A DNA stretch of 64,000 nt from Candidatus Electrothrix rattekaaiensis (lineage in GTDB: Bacteria > Desulfobacterota > Desulfobulbia > Desulfobulbales > Desulfobulbaceae): the NCBI GenBank assembly GCA_032595675.1, contig JAVQMD010000001.1, forward strand, positions 2,326,640 through 2,390,639. Direction: 5' to 3'. Positions 62,969 through 64,000 of this stretch are shown here, piece by piece (the first letter of the stretch is position 1; every line of letters begins with the position of its first letter). A program made the translations under genes and the position numbers. A model generated the notes under the pieces. It did no database searches, was not told where the DNA came from, and saw only the letters and a program-made list of their open reading frames with translations.

Positions 62969-63616
62969 ATGAAACTCATCCTTCTCGGCGCACCCGGTGC
63001 AGGCAAAGGAACTGTTGCAAAACTTCTGACCGCTATTGACGGTTCTGTCCAAATTTCCACCGGTGACATTCTGCGCGGTGCTGTTCAGGCCGGAAGCGAC
63101 CTGGGAAAAGAGGCTGAAGGCTACATGAAGCGCGGCGATCTGGTTCCTGATTCTCTGATCATGGGCATTATGGGAAAACGCCTTCAGGAAGACGACTGCG
63201 CCAAGGGCTTTCTGCTGGACGGCTTTCCCCGTACTATCCCCCAGGCCGAAGCCCTGAAAGAGCTGCTCGTCGAACTGGACATCACCCTGGACAAGGCGGT
63301 GAGCATTGACGTACCCAAGGACATCATTCTGGATCGTCTCTGCACCCGCCGCACCTGCGAGAACGGCGATTGCCAAGCCATCTATAATGTAAAATCCAAT
63401 CCGCCCAAACAGGAAGGCATCTGCGATAAATGCGGTTCCAAGGTTGTGCAGCGTGAAGACGAGACCGAAGAGGCAATCAGCCACCGTCTTGCCACCTACA
63501 ACGAAAAGACAGCCCCGCTGATCGGTTTTTACGAGAAGGAAGGCCTGCTGCTTTCTGTTGAGGCCACCTCCAGTGACGCTGTTATCGACGCTGTCAAAAA
63601 AGAGCTGAGCCTGTAA
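62969..63616 (+). CDS. adk: Adenylate kinase with zinc-type LID
   Basis: 215 residues. P-loop GAPGAGKGT (7-15), then DGFPRT and the LID segment CTRRTCENGDC...GICDKCG, whose cysteines replace the hydrogen-bond network in a zinc-binding lid. ATP+AMP to 2 ADP. Normal length. Confidence 0.97.
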   Translation: MKLILLGAPGAGKGTVAKLLTAIDGSVQISTGDILRGAVQAGSDLGKEAEGYMKRGDLVPDSLIMGIMGKRLQEDDCAKGFLLDGFPRTIPQAEALKELLVELDITLDKAVSIDVPKDIILDRLCTRRTCENGDCQAIYNVKSNPPKQEGICDKCGSKVVQREDETEEAISHRLATYNEKTAPLIGFYEKEGLLLSVEATSSDAVIDAVKKELSL

Positions 63617-63652
63617 GACATTCACGGCAGCCCTCTTTTGCAGGATGCCGTA

Positions 63653-63674
63653 GGGGCACGGCGTGTCGTGCCCC
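63653..63674. repeat. Short palindromic hairpin
   Basis: GGGGCACG and CGTGCCCC around GCGTGT, a REP-type palindrome in the adk-purC gap. Confidence 0.45.
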
Positions 63675-63698
63675 TGTAACCACCACCGAGTATATACC

Positions 63699-64000
63699 AT
63701 GAGTAACGCTGTTATCCGGACCGATCTGCCGGAACTGAACCTGCTTCATCGGGGCAAGGTTCGCGACATGTACGAAATCCCCGGTCATGAGGACAAATTG
63801 CTCATGATCGCCACCGACAGAATCTCTGCCTATGACGTGGTAATGGATGATCCCATTATCGACAAAGGCAGGGTGCTGACTCAGATCTCCCTGTTCTGGT
63901 TTGATCTGCTGGCCGACATTGTGCCCAACCACCTGATCTCGGCTGATGTTGATCAGTACCCGGCAGTCTGTCACCAATATCGGGACCAACTGGAAGGCCG
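63699..64000 (+). CDS. purC: SAICAR synthetase, N-terminal part
   Basis: Phosphoribosylaminoimidazole-succinocarboxamide synthase of purine synthesis. The first ~100 residues are present: LHRGKVRDMYEIPGHEDKLLMIATDRISAYDVVM and ISLFWFDLLADIVPNHLI, typical of the long PurC class. Cut by the right window edge. Confidence 0.95.
   Translation, partial: MSNAVIRTDLPELNLLHRGKVRDMYEIPGHEDKLLMIATDRISAYDVVMDDPIIDKGRVLTQISLFWFDLLADIVPNHLISADVDQYPAVCHQYRDQLEG

Overview
The window reads as a chromosomal segment of a Gram-negative sulfate-reducer-type deltaproteobacterium (Desulfobacterota, Desulfobulbales-like). A cable-bacterium relative (Electrothrix/Electronema type) is my best guess. The placement is inference. 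It rests on the infC-rpmI-rplT-pheS-pheT-ihf order, outer-membrane functions (TamB, FKBP, periplasmic globin), a Leu-attenuated long-form leuA, a C25 gingipain-like protease, nif-linked small genes and a probable selenocysteine gene. No rRNA or species marker is present.

Layout. 1-990: uppS (partial) and frr, minus strand. 1.2-1.8 kb: two copies of a ~110 bp miniature inverted-repeat element around an Rpn-nuclease tail fragment, then a HEPN-like gene. 2.8-10.1 kb: translation cluster thrS-infC-rpmI-rplT-pheS-pheT-ihf (minus) with an AUU-start infC, then tRNA-Val and a sodium:solute symporter. 12.2-18.4 kb: a zinc-ribbon/membrane/TOPRIM-like protein convergent with a minus-strand operon: leu leader peptide and attenuator, leuA, creA, a TusA-like gene with an in-frame UGA and SECIS-like hairpin, a two-TM protein, a TPR protein and an asparagine-synthetase-like protein lacking its catalytic Cys. 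18.4-21.1 kb: C25 protease.

21.5-33.3 kb is a defence island: a DUF5655 nuclease-like protein, type I R-M (hsdM, hsdS, hsdR), an Abi_2 HEPN gene preceded by tandem 45-bp structured repeats (likely RNA antitoxin), a HIRAN protein and an Abi-C protein. Short echoes of the hsdS tail and hsdR head show that the operon was duplicated and partly deleted around this cargo. An IS1634-type element and tRNA-Arg follow.

33.8-45.8 kb: Nudix hydrolase, secreted truncated haemoglobin, TamB, PAS histidine kinase, decayed helicase and kinase fragments, DUF362 protein, a Lys/Cys-rich protein, FKBP isomerase and a small lipoprotein. 46-52 kb and 60-62.5 kb: nitrogen genes. There are two glnK/amtB units plus a truncated amt and a glnK-tail remnant. 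Between them lies a sigma-54 nif-type operon (NifB/NifX-like protein without the radical-SAM cysteines, 2Fe-2S ferredoxin, GNAT, two unknowns, Nif11-like peptide). Three sigma-54 -24/-12 elements mark these units.

52.2-57.2 kb is a mosaic of small genes (pilP-like, toxin-antitoxin genes, secreted protein, an antitoxin-like gene split by an ISKra4-type element, a small DNA-binding protein). They are separated by four copies of the same terminator-plus-promoter cassette. 57.4-60.2 kb: an operator cluster, an HU/DUF4469 protein with a likely -1 frameshift, a c-di-GMP-I-like riboswitch before a small gene, and a YkgJ-type protein. The right edge holds adk and the start of purC.
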